NCBI RefSeq assembly: GCF_015476545.1
Contig: NZ_JADMKV010000040.1
Location: 1-41,823, forward strand
Direction of reading: 5' to 3'
DNA from: Methylobacter sp. BlB1
GTDB taxonomy: Bacteria; Pseudomonadota; Gammaproteobacteria; Methylococcales; Methylomonadaceae
Length of the DNA: 41,823 bases
Of this stretch, positions 1 through 8,465 are shown in pieces. The notes under the pieces were generated by a model. It had not been told where the DNA came from. It saw only the letters and a list, made by a program, of their open reading frames with translations, and did no database searches. The stretch's first letter is position 1. Every line of letters begins with the position of its first letter. The translations under genes and the position numbers were made by a program.

Positions 1-103
1 AACTATGCGCCACCAAGTTACTGTGCATAAAAGGAAACTTCACATAATGGCACATTGTTGCCGATCGCTAAAACTAATAGCCAAGTTGATAAGGCGCAAT
101 TCA

Positions 104-195
104 TAGGGCGCAATAGGCGCTAGCCGTATTGCGCCGCATGTTGGCCTTCGGCCATTCGGCCATTCGGCGCATTACGCTGACGCTAATGCGCCCTA
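104..195. repeat. Paired REP-like palindromes
   Basis: Two hairpin units lie head to head. The first has arms GGCGCAATA (107-115) and TATTGCGCC (127-135), with GGC/GCC pairing inside the loop. The second has arms GGCGCATTA (166-174) and TAATGCGCC (184-192). The outer edges, TAGGGCGCAATA at 104 and TAATGCGCCCTA at 184-195, are also near-complementary, so the pair looks like a composite REP/BIME element. Between them is a short tandem of the 8-mer ATTCGGCC. A further GGCGCAAT copy sits just upstream near 93. No gene is visible in 1-279. The element lies past the 3' end of the leftward autotransporter-like gene and could stabilise or terminate its transcript. Confidence 0.7.
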
Positions 196-279
196 TACGC
201 TGGCATCGAAAGAAGCAGATATTGCAGATGAAGCGATAGGGAGTTCCACCGGCTGTACCGATGGAATTCCGGCTGTTTT

Positions 280-3072
280 CTAAAAAGGAATCCTGACGCC
301 CAGTTCCAGAATATGATTGGAAATGTTGGCTTGCCCCAGGCGCGTTTCATAGCGGAAAAATGCCGACCGGCCTTCAGGCAGGGTGGCGGCAATTGAAGCG
401 CCGAGGTTGAAGTAATCCCGGTCCGGGCTGTCGGTCAGCGTCGTGAAATAACCCAAGCCGGCCGGCGCGCTGACAAACTGGGACTGAATGGCGCGCGCAC
501 TGTCTTCAAACTGGTGCACCCATTCGAAGCGGGCGCCCGGCGCGAGAATGCCCCAGGGCATGCTGATCGACTGGCTGAACTGGCTGCCCAGCGTCGATGT
601 CACCGACGAAATGGACTGGTCCGCCACATTCAGGGCAAATCCGGCGCCGCCTTGTTCGGTGTATTGGTCTATCGTGGTCTCTATATACTCGCCGCGAAGA
701 TAAGGGCTGACAAAGAAGCTGCCTATGTAAATGTCCTTGCCAACTCCCACGCTGCCGCCGTATTGGTCGCCATCCGGATTGCTGGTTGCGGTGGTGATCA
801 TGCCGGGATAAGCAATGCGCCGGTTCATTTCGTAACCATGGATGGCATAGCTCGCAACCCAATCGACGTAGAAATCCTGGGGCAGAAAGTAGCTGCCGTA
901 AACGGAAAAGTCGCCTGACTGCGTAGTCATATCGCCGCCGTTGCTGTTGAAATCCGTATTGGTGTGCCCATAACCGGCCGCCATGCCCATGATCAGAGCG
1001 TCAGAAAACTGATAATCGACGCCCAGCATAATGCCTTTGGTTTCAAGATCGAAGCCTTTTTCATTGCGGGTTTTGTTTTTATCGCCGATCTTGATCTGGC
1101 CTTTCAGAAAAAAGCCCAGCGGGCTGTCCCTTAACGGTTCATCCCCGGCGGCCCCTCCCAAGGCGTTGTTTAAGGCGTTCTGCGCCATTCTGCCTAACGC
1201 CACGTTTTCACCGTCGACATTCATATTGAAGCCGAGCACGGACAGGCCGCCGTTATTGCGCCTGTTTCTTACTTCGATGATGCGGCCATGGATAATCTGC
1301 AGCTGCTGCGAGCCGAAATCGACAGCCGCCGACCCCTGGGCTGCGATTTGCTCAGGAACGATGGCATCGAGAACCTGCCTTTTTTCATCGTTGCTCATCC
1401 CGGACAGGTACAGTTCATCGCAACGCTGCCTGAATTCGCCGGTCGCTGCCGCGCATGACTGGTCCAGCGCTTCGGCTACCGACCTTTGGTTGGGGGTAAG
1501 GTTGTCAATGTCGCTCAGCGACGGCGTTGCATTGGTTATCGCGATATCGATCGCGTCAATGCTGCCGAGCGTCGCGCCTACCGGATTGGACAGGCGGATC
1601 GAAAACAATTCATTTTGCTCAGTCGTGTCGCTATCGGCTGTGGTTTCGATCGTGATTGTTTTCGGGCTGGCATCGCCGTCGCTCCAGATCAGCGTGCCTG
1701 ACTTTTCGGTATAGTCGCTGCCGGCGAGCGCTGACCGGTTTACCGTGGTGTAATCAACGCGCACCTCGCCATTGGTGCCGCCGGTTCTTTCCACTGTTAC
1801 CGTTACCGCATTGCCTTCCGTGACCGTCTCCTGCGCGATGCTGAATCCCGTCGTCGCCGGTGCCGTTTGGTCGGCTATCGTAACCGTCGAGCGGCTAGTG
1901 CCTAACGTCAGAGCGTTCGTAGGGTTGCTCAGATCGACGGTAAAGGTTTCATTCGGTTCTGTTAAGGCATCGGCATTGATCGGGATGTCGATGGATTTGG
2001 TGCCGGATTCGCCGTCGGCCCAGCTTAATGTGCCGGCTACGGCATCGAAATCCTGGCTGGCGATTGCGGTGCCGTTATTGGCGCTATAGTCAACCGTTAC
2101 GCTGCCGCTGGCGCCGTTTGAGCGGGTGGCCGATACGGTGACATGGCCGGCACTCTCATTGACGCTGTAGGTTGCGCTGTCGAGATTGACGGTGCCGGCG
2201 CTGTCATCGTCGAGAATTGTCACGGTTGCGCTGCTGGTACCCAGGCTGAGGCCGGCGCTGGGATTGCTCAGGGTCAAAGTCAGCGTTTCGTCTTGTTCCA
2301 CAGCTGAATCAGGCCGTATTGGAATAACAATGGATTTGGTGCCGGATTCGCCGTTATCCCAATTCAGCGTGCCGGATACGGCGTCAAAATCCTGGCCGGC
2401 AACCGCCGACCCGTTTGCGGTGGAAAAATTAACCGAAACAGGGGTGTCGGAGCCGTTTGCACGCGTGGCGGTGATGGTGATGCTGCCGCCGCTTTCGCTA
2501 ATGCTGTAAGAGGCATTATCAAGACTCACAGTGCCGGAGTTGTCATTATCGGTGATGTTGACGGCGGCAGTGGCATTGCTGGAGATGACTTCCTCAACAT
2601 TACAGCTTAGATTCTGGAGGCCCAATTGAATGTCTTCGGAGCTTTCCGGCAGGGTATCATCGATAATATTGAGGTTTACAGTCGTTGAGTACGTTGTTTG
2701 CCCCCCGGTAAAATTAAAGTCGGTCTGAACAGAAAATCCGTCACTCAATGCAAAATCGGTATTTTCAATTGCCGACCCGCCAATGGGGACAACCCTGCCC
2801 GACAGACTGCATCCGCCATAATCGTTCGCTTCCTGCGTAATGGTAATGCCTATCTGCGCCGTGCCGGCTGCCTCATCAACAGTATAGGAATTAGGGGTAA
2901 AGTCCAATATCCAGGCATCAGCGGAAATCGGCGTCAGAGCCATCATGCTCAAGGCTGTCAATAATATCGGCTTGGAACCATATAACCGCGGCGTCTGAAA
3001 GACGGTATTTCGAAAAGGCGATTTTTCAGTGCGAACTGAAGGATGCCTGGGATGTGCCAAGGGTAATTGCAT
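280..3072 (-). CDS. Calx-beta repeat protein with autotransporter-type beta-barrel
   Basis: A 930-residue predicted surface protein. The N-terminus is an extended leader of about 53 residues: a basic stretch, then a hydrophobic segment ending in ISADA, consistent with an export signal. Four Calx-beta-type domains follow at about 54-177, 180-290, 292-400 and 405-515. They are recognisable by the recurring E..G...-T.-R..G pattern, the AG.DF/AGSDY motif and the closing ITDND/ILDDD-type strands. A linker of about 140 residues with a two-Cys segment leads into a barrel at about 655-930 ending in aromatic-rich strands and a C-terminal VRIPF, typical of outer-membrane insertion. The start is supported by GAGGAG 10 nt upstream of ATG on the minus strand. 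It is probably an adhesin or surface-display protein; the function is inferred. Its barrel resembles that of the protein at 28645-30003. Confidence 0.85.
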   Translation of the reverse strand: MQLPLAHPRHPSVRTEKSPFRNTVFQTPRLYGSKPILLTALSMMALTPISADAWILDFTPNSYTVDEAAGTAQIGITITQEANDYGGCSLSGRVVPIGGSAIENTDFALSDGFSVQTDFNFTGGQTTYSTTVNLNIIDDTLPESSEDIQLGLQNLSCNVEEVISSNATAAVNITDNDNSGTVSLDNASYSISESGGSITITATRANGSDTPVSVNFSTANGSAVAGQDFDAVSGTLNWDNGESGTKSIVIPIRPDSAVEQDETLTLTLSNPSAGLSLGTSSATVTILDDDSAGTVNLDSATYSVNESAGHVTVSATRSNGASGSVTVDYSANNGTAIASQDFDAVAGTLSWADGESGTKSIDIPINADALTEPNETFTVDLSNPTNALTLGTSRSTVTIADQTAPATTGFSIAQETVTEGNAVTVTVERTGGTNGEVRVDYTTVNRSALAGSDYTEKSGTLIWSDGDASPKTITIETTADSDTTEQNELFSIRLSNPVGATLGSIDAIDIAITNATPSLSDIDNLTPNQRSVAEALDQSCAAATGEFRQRCDELYLSGMSNDEKRQVLDAIVPEQIAAQGSAAVDFGSQQLQIIHGRIIEVRNRRNNGGLSVLGFNMNVDGENVALGRMAQNALNNALGGAAGDEPLRDSPLGFFLKGQIKIGDKNKTRNEKGFDLETKGIMLGVDYQFSDALIMGMAAGYGHTNTDFNSNGGDMTTQSGDFSVYGSYFLPQDFYVDWVASYAIHGYEMNRRIAYPGMITTATSNPDGDQYGGSVGVGKDIYIGSFFVSPYLRGEYIETTIDQYTEQGGAGFALNVADQSISSVTSTLGSQFSQSISMPWGILAPGARFEWVHQFEDSARAIQSQFVSAPAGLGYFTTLTDSPDRDYFNLGASIAATLPEGRSAFFRYETRLGQANISNHILELGVRIPF

Positions 3073-3360
3073 AATGATTTAGCTCCTCAAAGATGACGGG
3101 CGGATATGCCTGGCCGCCGGCAGCGTTAGTGTTTTTTATTTATCGCTGATGAATATAATATTAACAGAATCCTGAATGCTGAGCATGACTTATATAATCT
3201 TGGCAATTGAATAAACACTATCCATGAATTAACGATGATTACTGAATATCCGCCTGTGCAGGATCACCGCCGGCATCTTTCCAAATTGCTTCAAGAAATA
3301 AAGATATGTTATTAAAAATTAACGTTTTTTGGCTGCCACTATTTTCCCGATTTTAAGGTT
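3073..3360. other. Divergent intergenic region
   Basis: This A+T-rich gap separates the leftward Calx-beta gene from the rightward glycosyltransferase gene, so promoters for both should lie here. A TATAAT hexamer is present at 3193-3198, but I see no convincing -35 box at the right spacing. No open frame with coding character is visible. Confidence 0.4.
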
Positions 3361-4548
3361 ATGAGCAAAATAGTCTATGTCTGGGAACTCGGCGGAGGGT
3401 ATGGCCATATCGGCGCTTTTCTTTCCGTAGCCAGACGATTTCAGCAGCGCGGGCACGAGGTTGTTTTTGTGCTCAAGAATCTTGAGCATGCCCATACGTT
3501 GCTCGGCAAGTACGGGTTCGCCTATCTCCAGGCGCCGATGCGCTGGCCCGGCAATGCCGCTATGCCACTCGCGATAAATTATGCCGGGATTCTGCGCAAT
3601 GCGGGCTTTCATGAAGCGGCAGGGCTGTTGGCGAGAACGCAGGCTTGGAAAACGACGATAGCGTGCTTGAGACCGGATCTGCTGTTGTTCGATCATGCGC
3701 CGACTGCGTTGCTGGCCGCTCGCGAACTGAAGATCCCGCGCGCCTTGTTCGGCACCGGTTTTTATTCGCCGCCAAGGCTCAGTCCAATGCCCGCTATGCG
3801 GCCTGGATTGCATGTGCCCGAGAAAGAGCTGATAAACAGCGAGACACAGGTCGTGGCGGCGATAAATTCGGTGGCGGACTGTCTCGGCGGCCGGCATCTG
3901 ACGGTGCTGGCGGATTTGTTCGAGGTGGAGGAGGATTTTCTCTGCACATTGCCGGAACTCGATCATTATCAGGGGCGCAAGCAAGGCGTCTATTGGGGAC
4001 CGGCTTTTTCTTATTCGGAAAGGGATAGACCCGTGTGGCCCTCCGTGGGCAATAAGTGTATCTTCGCTTATCTGAACAAGGACTATGCCGGTTTGGAGCC
4101 GCTGCTGCAGCAATTGCGATCTTCGTCCTGGTCAGTTTTTGCGCATATACCGGGCACGACCCCGGCATTCATTCAAAAATACAGCGGCGCCAATCTGCAC
4201 ATTTCAGCGCAACCGGTGGATATGCGGCAAGCGGCGCAGTGTGGGTTAGTCATTTGTCACGCCGGAGCCGGCACTGCGGCGGCCATGCTGTTGTCCGGCA
4301 AACCCTTGCTGATGCTGCCGACACATTTGGAGCAGTCAATCACGGCAAGAAATATCGCCATGCTCGGCGCCGGCGTATGCATACCGCCGGAAACGAAAAA
4401 GCCGAATTATCGTGCCGCGGCTATGGAGATTTTATCCAATGGCAAATATACCAAAACGGCAGAGAAATTTGCCGATAAATACGCCGCGTTTGCTCCTGAG
4501 GAACAGGCTGTTCGCATCGTCGATCGCTGCGAGGCGCTGATGCGTTGA
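3361..4548 (+). CDS. Glycosyltransferase, GT1/UGT-like (GT-B fold)
   Basis: The 395-residue protein looks like a GT-B family nucleotide-sugar glycosyltransferase of the UGT/MGT (GT1) kind. The N-terminal acceptor-side motif GGGYGHIGAFLSVARRF (about residues 11-27) and following GHEVVF are typical of the first Rossmann lobe. The C-terminal lobe holds the donor-binding region beginning CHAGAGTAAAMLLSGKPLL (about 299-317), with the conserved His-Ala-Gly-x-Gly-Thr and a downstream LP..LEQ. No signal peptide or membrane segment is seen, so it should act in the cytoplasm. The substrate is unknown. It lies between an autotransporter-like gene and tssJ but converges on tssJ with only 16 nt between stops, so it is not part of the T6SS operon. 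Shine-Dalgarno support is weak (AAGG just upstream). Confidence 0.8.
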   Translation: MSKIVYVWELGGGYGHIGAFLSVARRFQQRGHEVVFVLKNLEHAHTLLGKYGFAYLQAPMRWPGNAAMPLAINYAGILRNAGFHEAAGLLARTQAWKTTIACLRPDLLLFDHAPTALLAARELKIPRALFGTGFYSPPRLSPMPAMRPGLHVPEKELINSETQVVAAINSVADCLGGRHLTVLADLFEVEEDFLCTLPELDHYQGRKQGVYWGPAFSYSERDRPVWPSVGNKCIFAYLNKDYAGLEPLLQQLRSSSWSVFAHIPGTTPAFIQKYSGANLHISAQPVDMRQAAQCGLVICHAGAGTAAAMLLSGKPLLMLPTHLEQSITARNIAMLGAGVCIPPETKKPNYRAAAMEILSNGKYTKTAEKFADKYAAFAPEEQAVRIVDRCEALMR

Positions 4549-4564
4549 AATCAAGGTTTGCCCG

Positions 4565-5083
4565 TTAACGGCTAATGCTGACGCTGGTTTTGCCGAGATT
4601 GACGTTGAACGCTTCATTCTGACCTGGCTTCATTTCAACAAAGGCTTTCCATTGCGCCTGATCGAGATCGCGAAAGGCCGCAAGCACGGCTATATAACGG
4701 GCGCCCGCTTGCCGTTCGTGTTTATTGCTGATTTTCTGTCCGGGCCTGACTTCCAGCTCTTCGCGATATTTGATGTCCTTGCCGATCAGTGCCTGATCGT
4801 TCTCATATAAGGCAAAGAAGTCGCTGTTATTGAAAGCTGAAATGCTTTCGAGCTGGTAGATGCGCACCACCAGCGGCGATGCCCTGCCTTCGATGTCCGG
4901 ATTCAGATCGCTGCCGGCTGCAAATTTAAGTTCAACCGTGAAAGGAACCGGCGCAGGGGCTGATGTTGCAGCAGAGGGCGGGGCATCATCCTGGAATAAA
5001 CTGCATCCGCTTAAAGCGAGCATACTGCAGATAATCAGGCCGGGCAGCGCATTGGCGCGCATGAAACTGTTGGTGCTAAACAC
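4565..5083 (-). CDS. tssJ: TssJ, T6SS outer-membrane lipoprotein
   Basis: TssJ is the outer-membrane-anchored lipoprotein of the T6SS membrane complex and binds the periplasmic end of TssM. The 172-residue protein has a signal peptide with lipobox L24-S25-G26-C27, then a short Ala/Pro-rich linker and a beta-sandwich region. Recognisable TssJ features are LNPDIEGRASPLVVRIYQL, the FALYEND segment and the late RYIAVLAAFRDLDQAQWKA stretch. The GTG start at 5083 is preferred because GAGG lies 7 nt upstream; the in-frame ATG at residue 8 lacks a ribosome-binding site. It is the only core T6SS gene on the minus strand here, transcribed away from tagH-tssK-tssL-tssM, so it must have its own promoter in 5084-5415. 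Confidence 0.9.
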   Translation of the reverse strand: MFSTNSFMRANALPGLIICSMLALSGCSLFQDDAPPSAATSAPAPVPFTVELKFAAGSDLNPDIEGRASPLVVRIYQLESISAFNNSDFFALYENDQALIGKDIKYREELEVRPGQKISNKHERQAGARYIAVLAAFRDLDQAQWKAFVEMKPGQNEAFNVNLGKTSVSISR

Positions 5084-5103
5084 GATTAAACCTCAAATCC
5101 ATA

Positions 5104-5361
5104 ATGAACAGTTCGATTGAAGTCAGCCCCGATTACAAAGTGGATGAACTTGCAATGCTTACGAACGGAAAAATAAAGGGTAAAACGCGCCCGATTCTAG
5201 CGATAAAGCGACAGGCCCGCAAGATTTTGCTGCGTGTTCTTGATGAGCGCAAGCTGTCTTTTCAATGGCCGATGACGGGCAGCTTCAATCGGGTCGGTTC
5301 GAAAAATTATAAATATTCACGATTCACGATGTATATTAATACTCAAAAAGGAGTTCTTTAA
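5104..5361 (+). CDS. Small uncharacterised ORF, possibly not a gene
   Basis: An 85-residue, basic, Lys/Arg-rich open frame lies in the gap between divergent tssJ and tagH. The central segment around residues 30-50 could form a positively charged helix. I recognise no family. There is no clear Shine-Dalgarno sequence before the ATG, and the frame sits where divergent promoters are expected, so it may be a chance ORF. If real, its position between tssJ and tagH would make a small regulator or accessory protein plausible, but nothing in the sequence proves that. Confidence 0.3.
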   Translation: MNSSIEVSPDYKVDELAMLTNGKIKGKTRPILAIKRQARKILLRVLDERKLSFQWPMTGSFNRVGSKNYKYSRFTMYINTQKGVL

Positions 5362-5415
5362 TCATTTACGGTTAAAGATTTTATAAAATGGAAGCAATAA
5401 TAAAGTAGGGTGGAT

Positions 5416-7050
5416 ATGTCGCTATTGCTAAAAATAATATCACTCAAGGGGCAACCCTTTAATGCCGGCACAGAAGCTGTTTTTGACAGGCATGGAGGAA
5501 CAATCGGCCGTGCCGACGAAAATACCCTGGTCCTGCCTGACCCTGAAAAGTTTGTGTCCAGACGTCATGCTTCCATCTCGTTCGAGAACGGCCATTATCT
5601 GATCAGGGATTCCAGTTTAAGCGGCACCTACATAGACGACCAGGAGCCGCCGCTTAATGACGGTACCCAGACCTTGATCGACGGTATGCGCCTGAGGATA
5701 GGCGAATATGAGATCCTGGTTTCGATTACGCCGGAGCAGCAACCGGACGATTTCGCCTTGGCGCCCGATCTGTTCGCTTCGCCTTTTGAGGCTGTTCCTG
5801 CCGCCAAAAGTCCTGTTTACGCACCGGGTCCGTTTGCACCGGCGGACGACATCTTTAATAGTTCATCTCATGGCGATCCCCATCTGGATGCGTTTCTTCG
5901 CGATACCGGTGCCGCGCCTTTTCCGGCACATGACGCATTGCTGAATCCCGATCATGACAAAGGTCAGCCGGGTTTCGAAGGGCTTATGCAGGCCAATATT
6001 TCCTCGATTCATGACAGCTTCATCCCGCCTGCGCCGACCGAGGGGGCGCAAAGCAGCAATGAAATTCCCGATGACTTTAATTTCGAGGAATTATTCAATA
6101 CCGGGACAGATGCGCAGGCCGATGATCACAGTTGGTTTCAGGGTTTCGAACCGGAGGCTGTACAAGATTTGCCGCCGGTAACGGCAGAAGCAGAACCGGC
6201 GCCCGAGCAGGCAAGCAGCAAATTGCTGGAGCCGGATACGCCAGTATCCATCGATCCGGTACCGGTTGCGGCGGATTTCAGCTTTCAGGGATTTGAACCG
6301 GAGGTTGAACAGGAATTGCTGCTGGAAACTGAACTGATGCCCGATGATGGTGCGGTCGGTAAAGAGCCGGAACTGGAAATGCCAACGTTGAATGATGCGG
6401 TTCCGGTTGCCGCGGCTCCAATACCGGAGGCGCCGGCCGCTCCGCAGGCTCAGGCGGTTAACCAAACCGTGGCTTCGAATGCGCTGTTTAACGCATTTTT
6501 ACAGGGCGCCGGGCTCGAAGACAAGGCGCTGCAAGCGCAAGCCGCGCCGGAAACCATGCACAGGATCGGCTTGATGTTCAGAAAGCTGGTCGAAGGCACC
6601 GTGGCGGTATTGAGAAGCCGTGCAGAGTTTAAGAGCCAGTTCCGCGTCAGTATGACGACCATTAAAACAACGAATAACAATCCGCTAAAATTTGCCGTGA
6701 CGACCGAGGATGCGCTGACGCATCTGGTCAAAAACGGGCAGGGCGGCTTCAAGGAGCCGGTCGAGGCGATTGATGAAGGCTTCAACGATATCATGAGTCA
6801 TCAGATGGCCATGCAGGCCGGCATTCAGGCATCGCTGGCGCAAATTTTAAGGCAGTTCGATCCGAAGCTGATTGAAAAACAGTATGAGGAAGGGCTGGTT
6901 CTGCAGAAAAAATCAAAATGCTGGGATAAATACAGCGCTCTCTATCCGCGCGTGGTCGAGCAGGCGATGGAGGACTTTTTCGGAGATGCCTTTGCCGAAG
7001 CCTATGAAAAACAAATGAAGCAGTTAAGCAATCTACGGACAGACAAATAA
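5416..7050 (+). CDS. tagH: TagH, FHA-domain T6SS regulator
   Basis: This is a forkhead-associated protein of the TagH/Fha type (544 residues from ATG). In characterised systems Fha binds phosphothreonine and couples PpkA/PppA signalling to T6SS assembly. The N-terminal FHA domain (about 5-100) shows the key motifs G31-R32, S48-R49-R50-H51 and a following NG/SGTY strand. Residues of about 110-345 are a long acidic, Pro/Ala-rich, probably disordered linker with a repeated FQGFEPE motif. Residues of about 350-544 match the TagH C-terminal domain. I chose ATG 5416 because AGGG lies 5 nt upstream; an in-frame GTG at 5410 would add two residues. It heads the rightward run tagH-tssK-tssL-tssM-tagF/pppA. 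An A/T-rich stretch with TATAAA at about 5375-5395 may hold its promoter. Confidence 0.9.
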   Translation: MSLLLKIISLKGQPFNAGTEAVFDRHGGTIGRADENTLVLPDPEKFVSRRHASISFENGHYLIRDSSLSGTYIDDQEPPLNDGTQTLIDGMRLRIGEYEILVSITPEQQPDDFALAPDLFASPFEAVPAAKSPVYAPGPFAPADDIFNSSSHGDPHLDAFLRDTGAAPFPAHDALLNPDHDKGQPGFEGLMQANISSIHDSFIPPAPTEGAQSSNEIPDDFNFEELFNTGTDAQADDHSWFQGFEPEAVQDLPPVTAEAEPAPEQASSKLLEPDTPVSIDPVPVAADFSFQGFEPEVEQELLLETELMPDDGAVGKEPELEMPTLNDAVPVAAAPIPEAPAAPQAQAVNQTVASNALFNAFLQGAGLEDKALQAQAAPETMHRIGLMFRKLVEGTVAVLRSRAEFKSQFRVSMTTIKTTNNNPLKFAVTTEDALTHLVKNGQGGFKEPVEAIDEGFNDIMSHQMAMQAGIQASLAQILRQFDPKLIEKQYEEGLVLQKKSKCWDKYSALYPRVVEQAMEDFFGDAFAEAYEKQMKQLSNLRTDK

Positions 7051-7121
7051 AATAACAATATTCCAAATTCAGGCTTTTTGGGTATGATATTTGCAGTTCA
7101 GTGCGGGGGGCACGATAAATA

Positions 7122-8459
7122 ATGTCAGAAAACAACAGGGTAATCTGGTCGCAAGGGATGTTCCTGCGTCCGCAACATTTTCAGCAGCATGACCGCTACA
7201 TCGAAGCTTTGGTGCGGGGGCGGTGCGGTACAGGCCGGGTTTATGACTGGGGCGTGGCAAGGCTGAAGATTGACCAGCGGCAATTGGCGATGGGCAAGTT
7301 TGCACTGGCTGAATGCAGCGGTATTTTTCCTGACGGCACGCCTTTTAACCTGCCCGCCGACGATGAGCTGCCTCAGCCTATCGATATTCCGTCCGACGTG
7401 CAAAATAGCATTATCTATCTCTCCCTGCCGGCGCGCCTTGAAGGCTCCATTGAAGTCGACAGCGCCGAAAAGCCCAGTAATATGGCGCGCTATCACGCCG
7501 TTGAAGCGGATGTCAGGGATCACAATACCAACAGCAACGAAGTCTCGGCATTGATGATAGGCCGGCTGCATACCAGCCTGATGCTGGAAAGACAGGAACG
7601 TGCCGGACACATCTGCATCGGTGTGGCTCGGGTCATTGAATCCCGCGCCGACAAAAATGTGATTCTTGACGAAGAGTTTATCCCTCCCAGTCTCGATTGC
7701 CTTGCAAATCCCAAGATCAGCGGGTTTATCAAGGAAATTTGCGGTTTATTGCACACCCGGGGCGAAGCATTAGCCGGACGGGCATCGGAAGCGGGGCGCG
7801 GAGGCGTTTCGGAAATATCCGATTTTTTACTGCTGCAGGTCGTCAACCGGCTGGAGCCGCTTTTCGAGCATCTGCAGAACCTGCCCGGCATGCATCCCGA
7901 GGATTTCTACCGTATCGCGCTGCAGGTGGCCGGCGAACTGTCGACTTTCTCCAAAACCCAGAAGCGCCCGGTCAGTTTTCCCGTCTACAAACATGACAAT
8001 CTGCAGCTGACTTTCAGTTACGTGATCGATGAAATCCGCGACTGCCTGAGCCTGGTGCTGGAGCAGAACGCCATACCGATTCCGCTGACGCCGCCCAAAT
8101 ACGGTACGCGTGCGGCCAAAATCCCCGATTACAATTTGCTGAAAGACGCCTTCTTCGTGTTGGCTGTGAATGCGCAGGTGCCGGTTGACATGCTGCGCAG
8201 CCAGTTCCCGACCCAGGTCAAAATCGGTCCGGTAGAACAGATTCAACAACTGGTCAGGTCGGCGCTGCCCGGCATCGCGGTGCATCCGCTGCCGGTTGCG
8301 CCCAGGCAGATTCCCTATCATGCGGGGTTCTCGTATTTCGAGCTGAGCAAGCAGGGTGATTTTTGGCAGCAAATGCACAAGTCCGGCGGCTTCGCCATTC
8401 ATATCGCAGGCGAATTTCCGGGTCTTGAACTAGAATTTTGGGCAATTAAAAACGGGTAA
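7122..8459 (+). CDS. tssK: TssK, baseplate component
   Basis: TssK is the trimeric baseplate protein that links the TssE/F/G wedges to the cytoplasmic parts of TssL and TssM. The 445-residue length is standard for the family. The N-terminus carries the family signature VIWSQGMFLRPQHFQQHDRY, and later LPYH-type and FPGLELEFWAI segments near the C-terminus are also typical. It follows tagH after 71 nt; that gap contains a G-run but no terminator, so co-transcription is likely. It is followed by tssL after 6 nt. Confidence 0.96.
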   Translation: MSENNRVIWSQGMFLRPQHFQQHDRYIEALVRGRCGTGRVYDWGVARLKIDQRQLAMGKFALAECSGIFPDGTPFNLPADDELPQPIDIPSDVQNSIIYLSLPARLEGSIEVDSAEKPSNMARYHAVEADVRDHNTNSNEVSALMIGRLHTSLMLERQERAGHICIGVARVIESRADKNVILDEEFIPPSLDCLANPKISGFIKEICGLLHTRGEALAGRASEAGRGGVSEISDFLLLQVVNRLEPLFEHLQNLPGMHPEDFYRIALQVAGELSTFSKTQKRPVSFPVYKHDNLQLTFSYVIDEIRDCLSLVLEQNAIPIPLTPPKYGTRAAKIPDYNLLKDAFFVLAVNAQVPVDMLRSQFPTQVKIGPVEQIQQLVRSALPGIAVHPLPVAPRQIPYHAGFSYFELSKQGDFWQQMHKSGGFAIHIAGEFPGLELEFWAIKNG

Positions 8460-8465
8460 CACAGC

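Noticed and set aside
1031-2509. Rightward open frames opposite the Calx-beta gene
   Set aside because: They are mirror frames of repeat-rich coding sequence, with low-complexity Ser/Val/Leu translations and no ribosome-binding sites.
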